A stretch of 5,170 nt of DNA from Pseudomonadota bacterium. GTDB taxonomy: Bacteria; Desulfobacterota; Syntrophia; Syntrophales; JADFWA01. The DNA lies in NCBI GenBank assembly GCA_030612385.1, contig JAUWNZ010000108.1:1-5170 (forward strand), in the 5' to 3' direction. Positions within the stretch are counted from its first letter, which is position 1. Each line of letters begins with the position of its first letter. The position numbers were made by a program, and so were the translations under genes. This document shows, one piece after another, positions 1-5,170 of this stretch. The notes under the pieces were generated by a model that ran no database searches, had not been told where the DNA came from, and saw nothing but the letters and a program-made list of their open reading frames with translations.

Positions 1-691
1 AGTCTCTGACCAGCATAATGTCCCTCCAGCCTCCTACAAAGCACATCCTTGTCTTCTGGGCGATAAAACCCGCGATGACTCCAACAATAAGTGAAATTAT
101 AAGAGGGGCATACTGTGCTCCCGGACCCTTCTCGCTGAAGAGGAGAAAATGCGGCTTAAATATTATCAGGAGAAGGAGGAAAACCATAAAGAGGGGCAGC
201 ATCAAGGCCGGTATCTTAGAAGCGCCGCCGGCCCGCCCGAGGTTATAACCACCCTTTAAAAACCGGATGCCGACAAACGCCCCCACAATAACTCCTAAAA
301 GCGCCGAGATGCCGTTAAGATCGCCACCGGCAAGCCTTATCAATGCCCTGATGGGACAGCCAAGGAAGACCAGAGCCCCAATCATGAAGAAGGCGCCCAG
401 AAAAAATCGTATTATCGGGGACGATCCTCCTTTCGGCCTGAACTCTCTGAAGGCGAAGGCCGAGATAAGAGCGCCGAATACAAAACCCATTATCTCCGGT
501 CGAATATATTGCACTACCCCCGCACGATGCAGTCCGAGTCCGCCTGTGATATCGCGGTAAAAGCAGGCAACGCAGATGCCCATATTCGCAGGATTTCCCC
601 ACTTCGTGAGCAGGGATGCGAGTATCCCAAGAACCAGACCTCCTAAAATAATCCATGTCTTTTGTGTCCAGAATCTATCTCCCACTGCCAT
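1..691 (-). CDS. yedE: YedE-family putative selenium transporter, N-terminal part
   Basis: I translated the complement of this span; it stays open for 230 codons from ATG at 691 and runs off the left edge. The family is polytopic inner-membrane YeeE/YedE proteins; this subgroup is linked to selenium metabolism and is thought to move a selenium or sulfur species into the cell (family knowledge, substrate not shown here). Visible motifs are NPANMGICVACF (33-44, Cys40 and Cys43), GLGLHRAGVVQYIRPE (51-66), GCPIRALIRLAGGDLN (111-126, Cys112) and QKTRMCFVGGWRD (212-224, Cys217). The two Cys/RD segments look like the two halves of the family's internal duplication. About six hydrophobic helices are seen, near 12-28, 66-82, 93-111, 128-145, 162-178 and 195-211. 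Family members are commonly 350-400 residues, so a third or more is missing. It is divergent from the LysR gene. The broad YeeE/YedE assignment is firm; selenium over thiosulfate as substrate rests on motif resemblance. Confidence 0.85.
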   Translation of the reverse strand, partial: MAVGDRFWTQKTWIILGGLVLGILASLLTKWGNPANMGICVACFYRDITGGLGLHRAGVVQYIRPEIMGFVFGALISAFAFREFRPKGGSSPIIRFFLGAFFMIGALVFLGCPIRALIRLAGGDLNGISALLGVIVGAFVGIRFLKGGYNLGRAGGASKIPALMLPLFMVFLLLLIIFKPHFLLFSEKGPGAQYAPLIISLIVGVIAGFIAQKTRMCFVGGWRDIMLVRD

Positions 692-692
692 T

Positions 693-700
693 TCCTCCTT
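693..700 (-). promoter_or_regulatory. Ribosome binding site that leaves the yedE start ambiguous
   Basis: On the minus strand this reads AAGGAGGA, a nearly ideal Shine-Dalgarno sequence. Its AGGAGG core lies only 2 nt before the ATG at 691-689, which is unusually tight. It lies 8 nt before the in-frame GTG at 685-683 (third codon), which is the normal distance. The true start may therefore be the GTG, giving a protein that begins MGDRFW. Either choice leaves every recognised motif intact. Confidence 0.7.
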
Positions 701-733
701 TTCCTTATTTGACGATGTCATGCGACTACCTAA

Positions 734-771
734 ATTCAAGGAATATGTCAAATTCATAATAGTTATAATTC
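734..771. promoter_or_regulatory. Candidate LysR operator: cluster of ATTC/GAAT half-sites
   Basis: The divergent yedE/LysR gap contains ATTC at 734-737, GAAT at 741-744, ATTC at 752-755 and ATTC at 768-771. The middle pair forms GAAT-N7-ATTC, a 15-bp dyad of the size typical for LysR-family boxes, although it is not a strict T-N11-A. The first pair forms ATTC-N3-GAAT. On the minus strand a perfect TTGACA (751-746) overlaps the dyad, with a poor TAGTCG 17 bp further on (728-723), as might suit an activator-dependent yedE promoter. Assignment as operator is inference from position and symmetry; the region is AT-rich, so some of these words could arise by chance. Confidence 0.4.
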
Positions 772-786
772 TTCGTTGATTATAAT
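764..786 (+). promoter_or_regulatory. Candidate -10 boxes for the LysR gene
   Basis: Two exact TATAAT hexamers sit at 764-769 and 781-786, 17 bp apart, just before the LysR gene. Neither has a recognisable -35 at 16-18 bp. The first would give a transcript start near 776 and a short leader. The second would start a transcript almost at the ATG at 795, nearly leaderless. ATAAT (765-769) and ATTAT (779-783) also form an inverted repeat with a 9-bp centre. AT-rich sequence makes chance TATAAT matches likely. Confidence 0.35.
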
Positions 787-794
787 TGAAATTT

Positions 795-1739
795 ATGGCA
801 AAGAGTCTTCTCATGAGCTACGATCAATTCAGGAATATCACCCTACAGCAGTTGGAATCTCTCATCCATCTTATCGAGGAAGGGAGCTTCAGCCGCGCTG
901 CGGGGAAGATGTTTCTGACCCAGCCATCCCTTACAAAGCACATCAAAAATCTGGAAGAGTCGGTAAATGCCAGGATTGTCAACAGAGAGACTACTGGAAT
1001 TTCTCTGACACCTGAAGGAAACATCCTGTATGACTATGCGAGGAGAATCTTGAAATTGAGGGATGAGGCGAGGGAAAAGATTTTAAGGGCAAGGGAGAAT
1101 GAAGCCGGAAACATCTTCATCGGCGCCAGCACCATTCCCGCAACATATATCCTGCCCCGCCTTCTGAATGAGTTCAAGAAACAATTTCCTGATATCCGGG
1201 CATATATTCAAACCGGCGATAGTGAAGAGACCCTGCAGATGATCCTGAATAATCAGGCGGAAATAGGCTTCATAGGCAAGAAGACTTATAACAAAAGGCT
1301 GAATGTCGAATCCCTCTGGAAGGACAGTCTTGTCCTGGCCGTTCCATCGGATCATACCTGGCGGAAGAGGGAATATGTGACACTCGATGACGTTTCAAAG
1401 GAGCCATTTATCATCCGTGAGCGGGGCTCCGCGACCAGGGATATCCTGGAGGAATACCTGCGTAAAAACACCGGCTTGAGCCTTTCAAGATTCAATGTTA
1501 TATGTGAAATGGGAAGTTCTGAAGCGGTCAAAGAGGCGATCATAGCCGGTCTCGGTGTCTCCATTTTGTCTATCCATGCTGTCGGGCGTGAATTGAAACA
1601 GGAGACGCTTGCTGAGGTAACGATTGCCGATTGCGATATCTCGAGACATTTTTATCTGATTTATAGAAAGCAATTCAGTTTAATGCATTATCACAGGTTG
1701 TTTCTGGAATTTGTGAAGAAATACGCCGTTCACCGCTGA
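795..1739 (+). CDS. LysR-family transcriptional regulator, selenium-metabolism type
   Basis: This is a complete LysR-type regulator of 314 residues from ATG 795. The N-terminal winged helix-turn-helix begins at ITLQQLE (residue 15), with the recognition region FSRAAGKMFLTQPSLTKHI at 32-50 and SLTPEG in the wing. A linker helix rich in charged residues follows. The effector-binding domain starts at GNIFIGASTIPATYILP (about 105) and includes EIGFIGKK, the IIRERGSATR stretch and MGSSEAVKEAIIAGLGVSILS. This pattern matches LysR proteins found beside selenium genes more than CysB or metabolic types, a judgement from memory. Such proteins bind as tetramers near their own promoter and often control a divergent gene, here yedE. 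Starts at TTG 786, ATG 795 and ATG 813 are all in frame and none has a convincing Shine-Dalgarno; TAA at 783-785 closes the frame upstream. The final codons and stop fall inside a dispersed repeat. Confidence 0.85.
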   Translation: MAKSLLMSYDQFRNITLQQLESLIHLIEEGSFSRAAGKMFLTQPSLTKHIKNLEESVNARIVNRETTGISLTPEGNILYDYARRILKLRDEAREKILRARENEAGNIFIGASTIPATYILPRLLNEFKKQFPDIRAYIQTGDSEETLQMILNNQAEIGFIGKKTYNKRLNVESLWKDSLVLAVPSDHTWRKREYVTLDDVSKEPFIIRERGSATRDILEEYLRKNTGLSLSRFNVICEMGSSEAVKEAIIAGLGVSILSIHAVGRELKQETLAEVTIADCDISRHFYLIYRKQFSLMHYHRLFLEFVKKYAVHR

Positions 1740-1803
1740 GGCCGCAGAGAACGCAGAAATTTTCTATAAAAAACAAAAAGGGTTCTGTGATCTCTGTGGT
1801 GAA
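1729..1803. repeat. Dispersed inverted repeat of the CGCAGAG type overlapping the LysR 3' end
   Basis: The left arm (1729-1758) starts TTCACCGCTGAG and contains CGC(T/A)GA(G/A) units at 1734, 1743 and 1752, a 9-bp period. The right arm (1783-1803) is TTCTGTGATCTCTGTGGTGAA, whose complement TTCACCACAGAG... matches the left arm with one unit fewer. The centre is A-rich (1759-1782). Sequences of this CACCGCAGAGACGCAGAG style are common intergenic repeats in many environmental bacteria (recollection). There is no U-run, so it is not a clear terminator. Confidence 0.6.
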
Positions 1804-1844
1804 ATAATTCAAGATTTGACAGTCTCGTGAAAAGTCTACGCAGT

Positions 1845-2016
1845 GTCATTCTGAGGAGCCCTTCGCCCATGTCATTCTGAGGAGCGAAGCGACGAAGAAT
1901 CTGGGGCTCAGGATAAACTCCGCAACGAAGAATCTCAGTGATATCAGATTCTTCGCTATCCCTTTCGTTATACTCAGGGCTTCGGCTCACCAGACGCTGT
2001 CCTGAGCAAAGTGAAG
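1845..2016. repeat. Decayed dispersed-repeat cluster between the LysR gene and thrC
   Basis: The 15-bp word GTCATTCTGAGGAGC occurs twice, at 1845-1859 and 1871-1885. ACGAAGAATCT occurs at 1892-1902 and 1925-1935, and its core returns inverted as AGATTCTTCG at 1946-1955, forming a 10-bp stem with a 10-nt loop (1926-1955). GCTCAGGA (1906-1913) is inverted at 2000-2007 as TCCTGAGC. The consensus GTCATTCTGAGGAGCGAAGCG with GAAGAATCT is a widely seen non-coding repeat family. The 342-bp gap 1740-2081 holds this cluster, the repeat before it and the thrC ribosome binding site; I see no gene or strong terminator. Confidence 0.75.
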
Positions 2017-2064
2017 GAATAACAAAAGAGTGTTTTTCAGACTTCAAACTCAAAACTTTCATAT

Positions 2065-2071
2065 AAGGTGG
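2065..2071 (+). promoter_or_regulatory. Ribosome binding site of thrC
   Basis: AAGGTGG lies 10 nt before the ATG at 2082. An in-frame TGA at 2076-2078 immediately before the ATG excludes any longer start, so this site fixes the thrC start. Confidence 0.75.
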
Positions 2072-2081
2072 TATTTGAATT

Positions 2082-3473
2082 ATGGCAATCAAGATACGTT
2101 ATTACAGCACAAACAGAAACCTCACAGGTGTCGAGGGGGTTGTCCCATTTAAAGGATATGTTTCCTTCAGGGATGCCCTCCTTGCCGGACAGGCCCCTGA
2201 CGAGGGGCTCTTCATGCCCGATACGATTCCCACGCTCTCCATGGATGATGTTATGGCGTTTAAGGGGGGCGATTATAGAGAGACGGCGATGCTTGTGGCA
2301 GGGGCATTCCTGCGCGACGAGATGCCTTCAGATGAATTGAAAAAGATAATCGAAGATTCTTATAATTTCAGCATTCCCATAGAGAGGGTTTTTGACCGAA
2401 AATACATAATGAGGCTCGATCAGGGCCCCACCGCCTCCTTCAAGGACTTTGCAGCGAGGATGATGGCGAGACTGATGAGCTATTTTCGCGGCAGGGGAAA
2501 GAGGTTGAACGTCCTGGTGGCAACATCAGGAGACACCGGGAGCGCCGTTGGCGAGGCATTTAAAGGTATTTCGGGAATAGACGTCTATATACTCTATCCA
2601 GGGGGGGAGGTGAGCGGAAGGCAGAAAAAGCAATTGGATACGATTGGCGGCAATGTGAGAACGATCTCCGTCGAGGGAAAGTTTGACGACTGCCAGAATC
2701 TGGTAAAACAGGCCTTTTCCGACCTTGAGCTTGATCATCTCAATCTTACCTCAGCCAACTCGATAAACTTCGGCAGGATACTTCCGCAGATCGTTTATTA
2801 TGTTTACGCATACGCACAGCTTGCCGAAAAGGGGGAGGAGATTGTTTTTTCCGTTCCTTCGGGCAATTTCGGCAACGCCCTCGGTTGTGAGTATGCGAGA
2901 AGAATGGGAGTGCCCGTTAAGAAACTGATCATGCCGACCAACGAAAACGACGAATTCCCAAAATATTTAGAGACAGGCTGTTATGAAAAGGTATCACCGT
3001 CCAGGGCATGCCTGTCCAATGCGATGAATGTCGGGCACCCGAGCAACCTGGCCAGATTCTTTGATTTATATGGCGGAACCGTCGACAGGACGGGAATCGT
3101 TCATACTTACCCGGATCCTGATGCAATGAGGGAAAATATATTTTCCGTGAGTGTATCAGATATTGTTACAAAACAGACTATAAGAAGAGTTTATGACAAA
3201 TATAATGTTATCTTGGAACCTCATGGCGCTGTCGGCTGGAGAGGACTTGAGATCTATCTTGAAGAGCATGGTGATTTTCCATTGTGTGTATCTTTGGAAA
3301 CGGCAGATCCGGCAAAGTTTCCGGCTGAGATCAGGGAACTCCTCGGCATAACTCCCATGCTCCCGCAAGGCATGAAGGATATCGACAAAAGAACGGGGAA
3401 ACCGCTGGAATTGCCGGGTGACTACGCGATATTAAAAGAGTATCTCCAGGACAATCTGAAAATAAGGGATTAA
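2082..3473 (+). CDS. thrC: Threonine synthase
   Basis: This is a PLP-dependent enzyme that converts O-phospho-L-homoserine and water to L-threonine and phosphate, the last step of threonine synthesis, in the cytoplasm. At 463 residues it fits the longer E. coli/yeast-like threonine synthase class. The N-terminal segment YVSFRDALLAGQAPDEGLFMPD (26-47) is the typical lead-in. The lysine expected to bind PLP is K121 in GPTASFKDFAARMM. ATSGDTGSAVGEAF (147-160) contributes to the substrate site, SANSINFGRILPQIVYY (224-240) is a strong family signature, and VPSGNFGNALG (258-268) is the loop that holds the PLP phosphate. EPHGAVGW (379-386) and the C-terminal SLETADPAKFP are also typical. No key residue is missing. 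The gene stands alone between two repeat-filled gaps, without hom or thrB in view, so it is probably transcribed separately. I see no leader peptide, riboswitch or convincing promoter. Confidence 0.97.
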   Translation: MAIKIRYYSTNRNLTGVEGVVPFKGYVSFRDALLAGQAPDEGLFMPDTIPTLSMDDVMAFKGGDYRETAMLVAGAFLRDEMPSDELKKIIEDSYNFSIPIERVFDRKYIMRLDQGPTASFKDFAARMMARLMSYFRGRGKRLNVLVATSGDTGSAVGEAFKGISGIDVYILYPGGEVSGRQKKQLDTIGGNVRTISVEGKFDDCQNLVKQAFSDLELDHLNLTSANSINFGRILPQIVYYVYAYAQLAEKGEEIVFSVPSGNFGNALGCEYARRMGVPVKKLIMPTNENDEFPKYLETGCYEKVSPSRACLSNAMNVGHPSNLARFFDLYGGTVDRTGIVHTYPDPDAMRENIFSVSVSDIVTKQTIRRVYDKYNVILEPHGAVGWRGLEIYLEEHGDFPLCVSLETADPAKFPAEIRELLGITPMLPQGMKDIDKRTGKPLELPGDYAILKEYLQDNLKIRD

Positions 3474-3523
3474 GGTAACGCTTACTATACTGCTTTTTGA
3501 GCCGGTCAAAATTGCACAGTATA

Positions 3524-3549
3524 TGTAGCGGAAGGCTTTAGCCTTCCAT
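3524..3549 (+). repeat. REP-like hairpin, copy 1 (GTAG-headed)
   Basis: TGTAGC is followed by an 8-bp stem GGAAGGCT-TT-AGCCTTCC (3530-3547) and AT. A GTAG tetranucleotide before a palindrome is the hallmark of REP elements mobilised by REP-associated tyrosine (RAYT/TnpA-REP) transposases, from family knowledge. It is the left arm of an inverted pair with 3601-3626. Confidence 0.7.
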
Positions 3550-3567
3550 GTATTGGCACGTAGCACG

Positions 3568-3591
3568 TACCAGAAAGCTTCAGCCTCCCAT
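3568..3591 (+). repeat. REP-like sequence, copy 2 (degenerate)
   Basis: Aligned to the last 24 bases of copy 1, this stretch matches at 19 of 24 positions and also ends in CCAT. The head reads GTAC rather than GTAG and the stem is partly broken, so it looks like a decayed direct copy. It is preceded by two tandem GCACGTA units (3556-3562 and 3563-3569). Confidence 0.5.
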
Positions 3592-3600
3592 TAAAAGAGA

Positions 3601-3626
3601 ATGGAGACCTAAAGGTCTCCGCTACA
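3601..3626 (-). repeat. REP-like hairpin, copy 3 (inverted)
   Basis: Read on the minus strand this is TGTAGC, then an 8-bp stem GGAGACCT-TT-AGGTCTCC, then AT. It is the inverted partner of copy 1; together they bound a 103-bp BIME-like unit at 3524-3626. Compared with copy 1, the six differing bases form three paired, compensatory changes in the stem. Confidence 0.7.
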
Positions 3627-3707
3627 CGGGATTCACTTATACTCTACACGGCCACAGATTACGCTAAATTATGGCCGACTACAGTATAGCTCAATAAGCT
3701 TGGGTAG

Positions 3708-3756
3708 GCCCTTCGACAAGCTCAGGGTACGCCGTACCCTGAGCTTGTCGAAGGGC
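3708..3756. repeat. 49-bp perfect palindrome with a 1-nt centre
   Basis: Arms 3708-3731 and 3733-3756 are perfectly complementary over 24 bp around a single C at 3732. The core word CTTCGACAAGCTCAGGG with its complement is a familiar dispersed repeat in diverse bacterial genomes. Transcribed, it would make a very stable hairpin, but no T-run follows on either side, so a classical intrinsic terminator is not supported. The rest of the 366-bp gap 3474-3839, apart from the REP cluster, shows no gene, clear promoter or terminator. Confidence 0.85.
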
Positions 3757-3827
3757 GCCCATATCGGGGAGGTTACACCCGGCCCCCACACTGATTTACT
3801 GAAAACGTGCCAAAATAGCAGTATGAG

Positions 3828-3833
3828 AAAGGA
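3828..3833 (+). promoter_or_regulatory. Ribosome binding site of the sensor gene
   Basis: AAAGGA lies 6 nt before the ATG at 3840-3842 and supports that start. The translation from there begins with a short cytoplasmic or periplasmic stretch before the first membrane helix. Confidence 0.6.
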
Positions 3834-3839
3834 ATAAAT

Positions 3840-5170
3840 ATGGAGATAAGTCAGGTGTTCGATATTTCAAACTATTATTTCAATCCGTATTCAGTTCCGC
3901 CGATGGTGACGGCGGTTTTTTCGCTTTGGTTGGGGATATATGTATTTCTTCAGAACAAGAGATCGCCGGCAAACATCTCCTTTTTCCTTCTCATCCTAAG
4001 CGCCGCTGTGTGGCTTTCCGGAATTTCAGTCATTTATTTGATTGAGAAACCGGAATTAGCCATATCTATTTACAAGCGCTATACATTTTTAGGGGTGGCC
4101 ACCATCTCGCCGGGCGTCTATACGTTTACAGTATCGGCGTTAAAGTTGTTTGAAAAAAAGAAGAAGTTTATCCTTGCGAATTACATCATAGCATTTGTCT
4201 TCTACATCGCGGCGCTCAAAACAGACTGGCTTGTTATCGGCGTAAGAAGGTACTTCTGGGGGAACTACATACAGTACGGTTCTCTTGCATATCCTTTTCT
4301 CCTCTTCTTTTTTGTGATTATGGTCATATCTTTTGTTTACTATTCTGCCAGTAGAAGAAAAGCAGCCGCTGGAATCGATATAGATCAGATAAAACTCCTT
4401 TTCACAGGGGTGATTATAGTAGGCTATATTGGCGCAGTGGATTATCTGCCCTGTTTTGGAGTAAATATATATCCTTTTGGCTACCTTCCCGTCCTTGCTT
4501 TTGTATTGCTTCAAGGCTACGCCATAATAAGGCACAGAAACATTACATTCCGTCAAATCATAACCAACATAGATGATGGTATTATCGTTACAAACAAAAG
4601 CGGCATGACAACCATGGTCAATCCTTCCGCGGAAAGAATAACCGGGCTCAGATCGGCCGATTTTCTCGGTAAAGATATTATCGAAGCTTTTTCCTCTTCT
4701 ATCCACAAATTGAAGGATCCGGGGCAAATCATGGAACTTGTGGATAGAATCAAGGATAATCCCTGGCAAGCAATTGATGAAGAGATCAGTTATTCAAGGC
4801 CTGCCGCGTACATTAACATAACTTCAACGCCGGCCAAAGACAGGTTTGGCAATATGGCAGGAGTTATAATAGCACTAAGAGATATCACCGAACGTAAGCG
4901 AGTAGAGGAGAGGTACAGAGACCTTTTTGAAAACACCATCGATGGAGTTTATACGGTAGACATCGAGGGTAAATTTACTTCTTTCAACAAGACATTTGCA
5001 GAGATATTGGGATATCCTGCCGAGGAACTTACAGGAATTAACTTCAGAAAAACTATGGATACAGAGGGCGCAGAGTATGTCTTTCAAAGATACCATGATC
5101 TCCTTCTCACGGGAAAATCGGCCAAGAATTTTTCTTACGAGATAATCAGAAAGGACGGTGAAAGGAGGAT
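3840..5170 (+). CDS. Membrane sensor with 7TM region and PAS domains, N-terminal part (probable histidine kinase)
   Basis: I translated 443 open codons from ATG 3840 to the right edge; no stop is reached. About seven hydrophobic helices lie near residues 21-38, 45-67, 84-101, 109-126, 145-169, 184-201 and 209-228. They end in GYAIIRHRNI (226-235), the junction typical of the histidine-kinase N-terminal 7TM sensing region. A first PAS domain follows: IDDGIIVTN (244-252), NPSAERITGL (261-270), and a PAC-type end GVIIALRDITERKRVEERY (341-359). A second PAS begins at DLFENTIDGVYTVD (361-374), with FNKTFAEILGYPAEELTG (382-399), and is still running at the edge. The protein would sense a membrane or periplasmic cue plus a cytoplasmic PAS signal. 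The output domain is not in view; histidine kinase is most likely from the 7TM-PAS architecture, but a diguanylate cyclase is possible. Ligand and partner are unknown. It stands alone after a repeat-filled gap. Confidence 0.85.
   Translation, partial: MEISQVFDISNYYFNPYSVPPMVTAVFSLWLGIYVFLQNKRSPANISFFLLILSAAVWLSGISVIYLIEKPELAISIYKRYTFLGVATISPGVYTFTVSALKLFEKKKKFILANYIIAFVFYIAALKTDWLVIGVRRYFWGNYIQYGSLAYPFLLFFFVIMVISFVYYSASRRKAAAGIDIDQIKLLFTGVIIVGYIGAVDYLPCFGVNIYPFGYLPVLAFVLLQGYAIIRHRNITFRQIITNIDDGIIVTNKSGMTTMVNPSAERITGLRSADFLGKDIIEAFSSSIHKLKDPGQIMELVDRIKDNPWQAIDEEISYSRPAAYINITSTPAKDRFGNMAGVIIALRDITERKRVEERYRDLFENTIDGVYTVDIEGKFTSFNKTFAEILGYPAEELTGINFRKTMDTEGAEYVFQRYHDLLLTGKSAKNFSYEIIRKDGERR

Noticed and set aside
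267..560. Plus-strand open frames in the first 700 bases
   Set aside because: They are antisense shadows of the yedE gene, whose minus-strand translation carries strong family motifs.
1816..1844. TTGACA at 1816-1821 as a promoter for thrC
   Set aside because: No acceptable -10 is found 16-18 bp downstream, and it sits about 260 bp before thrC ahead of repeats.
1730..2092. 120-residue minus-strand open frame between the LysR gene and thrC
   Set aside because: It is read entirely from dispersed repeats, and its ILRRFAPQND segment is the usual false translation of the GAAGAATCT/GTCATTCTGAGG family. It has no domain or ribosome binding site.
3524..3626. CRISPR-like array
   Set aside because: The repeats are palindromic, in mixed orientation, differ in sequence and lack regular spacers, which fits REP/BIME rather than CRISPR.
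3650..3676. GGCCA...TGGCC stem as a terminator or small RNA
   Set aside because: Only 5 bp of clear pairing around a 17-nt loop, and no T-run follows; it may be a fragment of yet another dispersed repeat.
3485..3689. CTATACTG at 3485-3492 inverted at 3682-3689 as ends of a larger element enclosing the REP cluster
   Set aside because: An 8-bp inverted match over about 200 bp is quite likely by chance, and no target duplication is seen.
4140..4769. 209-residue minus-strand open frame
   Set aside because: It lies antisense to the well-supported 7TM-PAS sensor, which has clear helices and PAS motifs; the minus-strand product shows no recognisable motif.

Overview
The window reads as a chromosomal segment of a bacterium of moderate GC content. 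It carries four genes: two complete and two cut by the window edges. The protein styles, the free use of AGG/AGA/ATA codons and the dense dispersed repeats between genes would suit an anaerobic Desulfobacterota- or Nitrospirota-like lineage. That placement is an impression, not a demonstration.

Layout. (1) At 1-691 on the minus strand is the N-terminal 230 residues of a YeeE/YedE-family membrane protein of the type linked to selenium metabolism (putative selenium transporter YedE); its 3' end lies beyond the left edge. (2) Divergent from it, about 100 bp away, is a LysR-family regulator (795-1739, +) that resembles the LysR group associated with selenium metabolism. The AT-rich gap between them holds several GAAT/ATTC half-sites and a TATAAT box, as expected of a LysR-controlled divergent promoter. 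(3) A 342-bp gap follows, made almost wholly of decayed dispersed repeats. (4) thrC, threonine synthase (2082-3473, +), is complete and has all the expected PLP-binding motifs. (5) A 366-bp gap contains a REP/BIME-like cluster of GTAG-headed hairpins and a separate, nearly perfect 49-bp palindrome. (6) At 3840-5170 (+) is the N-terminal part of a sensor protein: a seven-helix membrane region, then two PAS domains. The output domain, probably a histidine kinase, is off the right edge.

How the parts relate. The YedE/LysR pair is the only clear functional unit: the regulator probably controls the divergent transporter in response to a selenium- or sulfur-related signal. thrC and the sensor are each separated by repeat-filled gaps and show no sign of sharing an operon with their neighbours.

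The most notable sequence-level signal is in the second gap. Two inverted 26-bp REP copies differ at exactly six positions, and these form three compensatory base pairs in the hairpin, so pairing seems to have been conserved while sequence drifted. No CRISPR, tRNA, rRNA, transposase or obvious novel defence system was seen.
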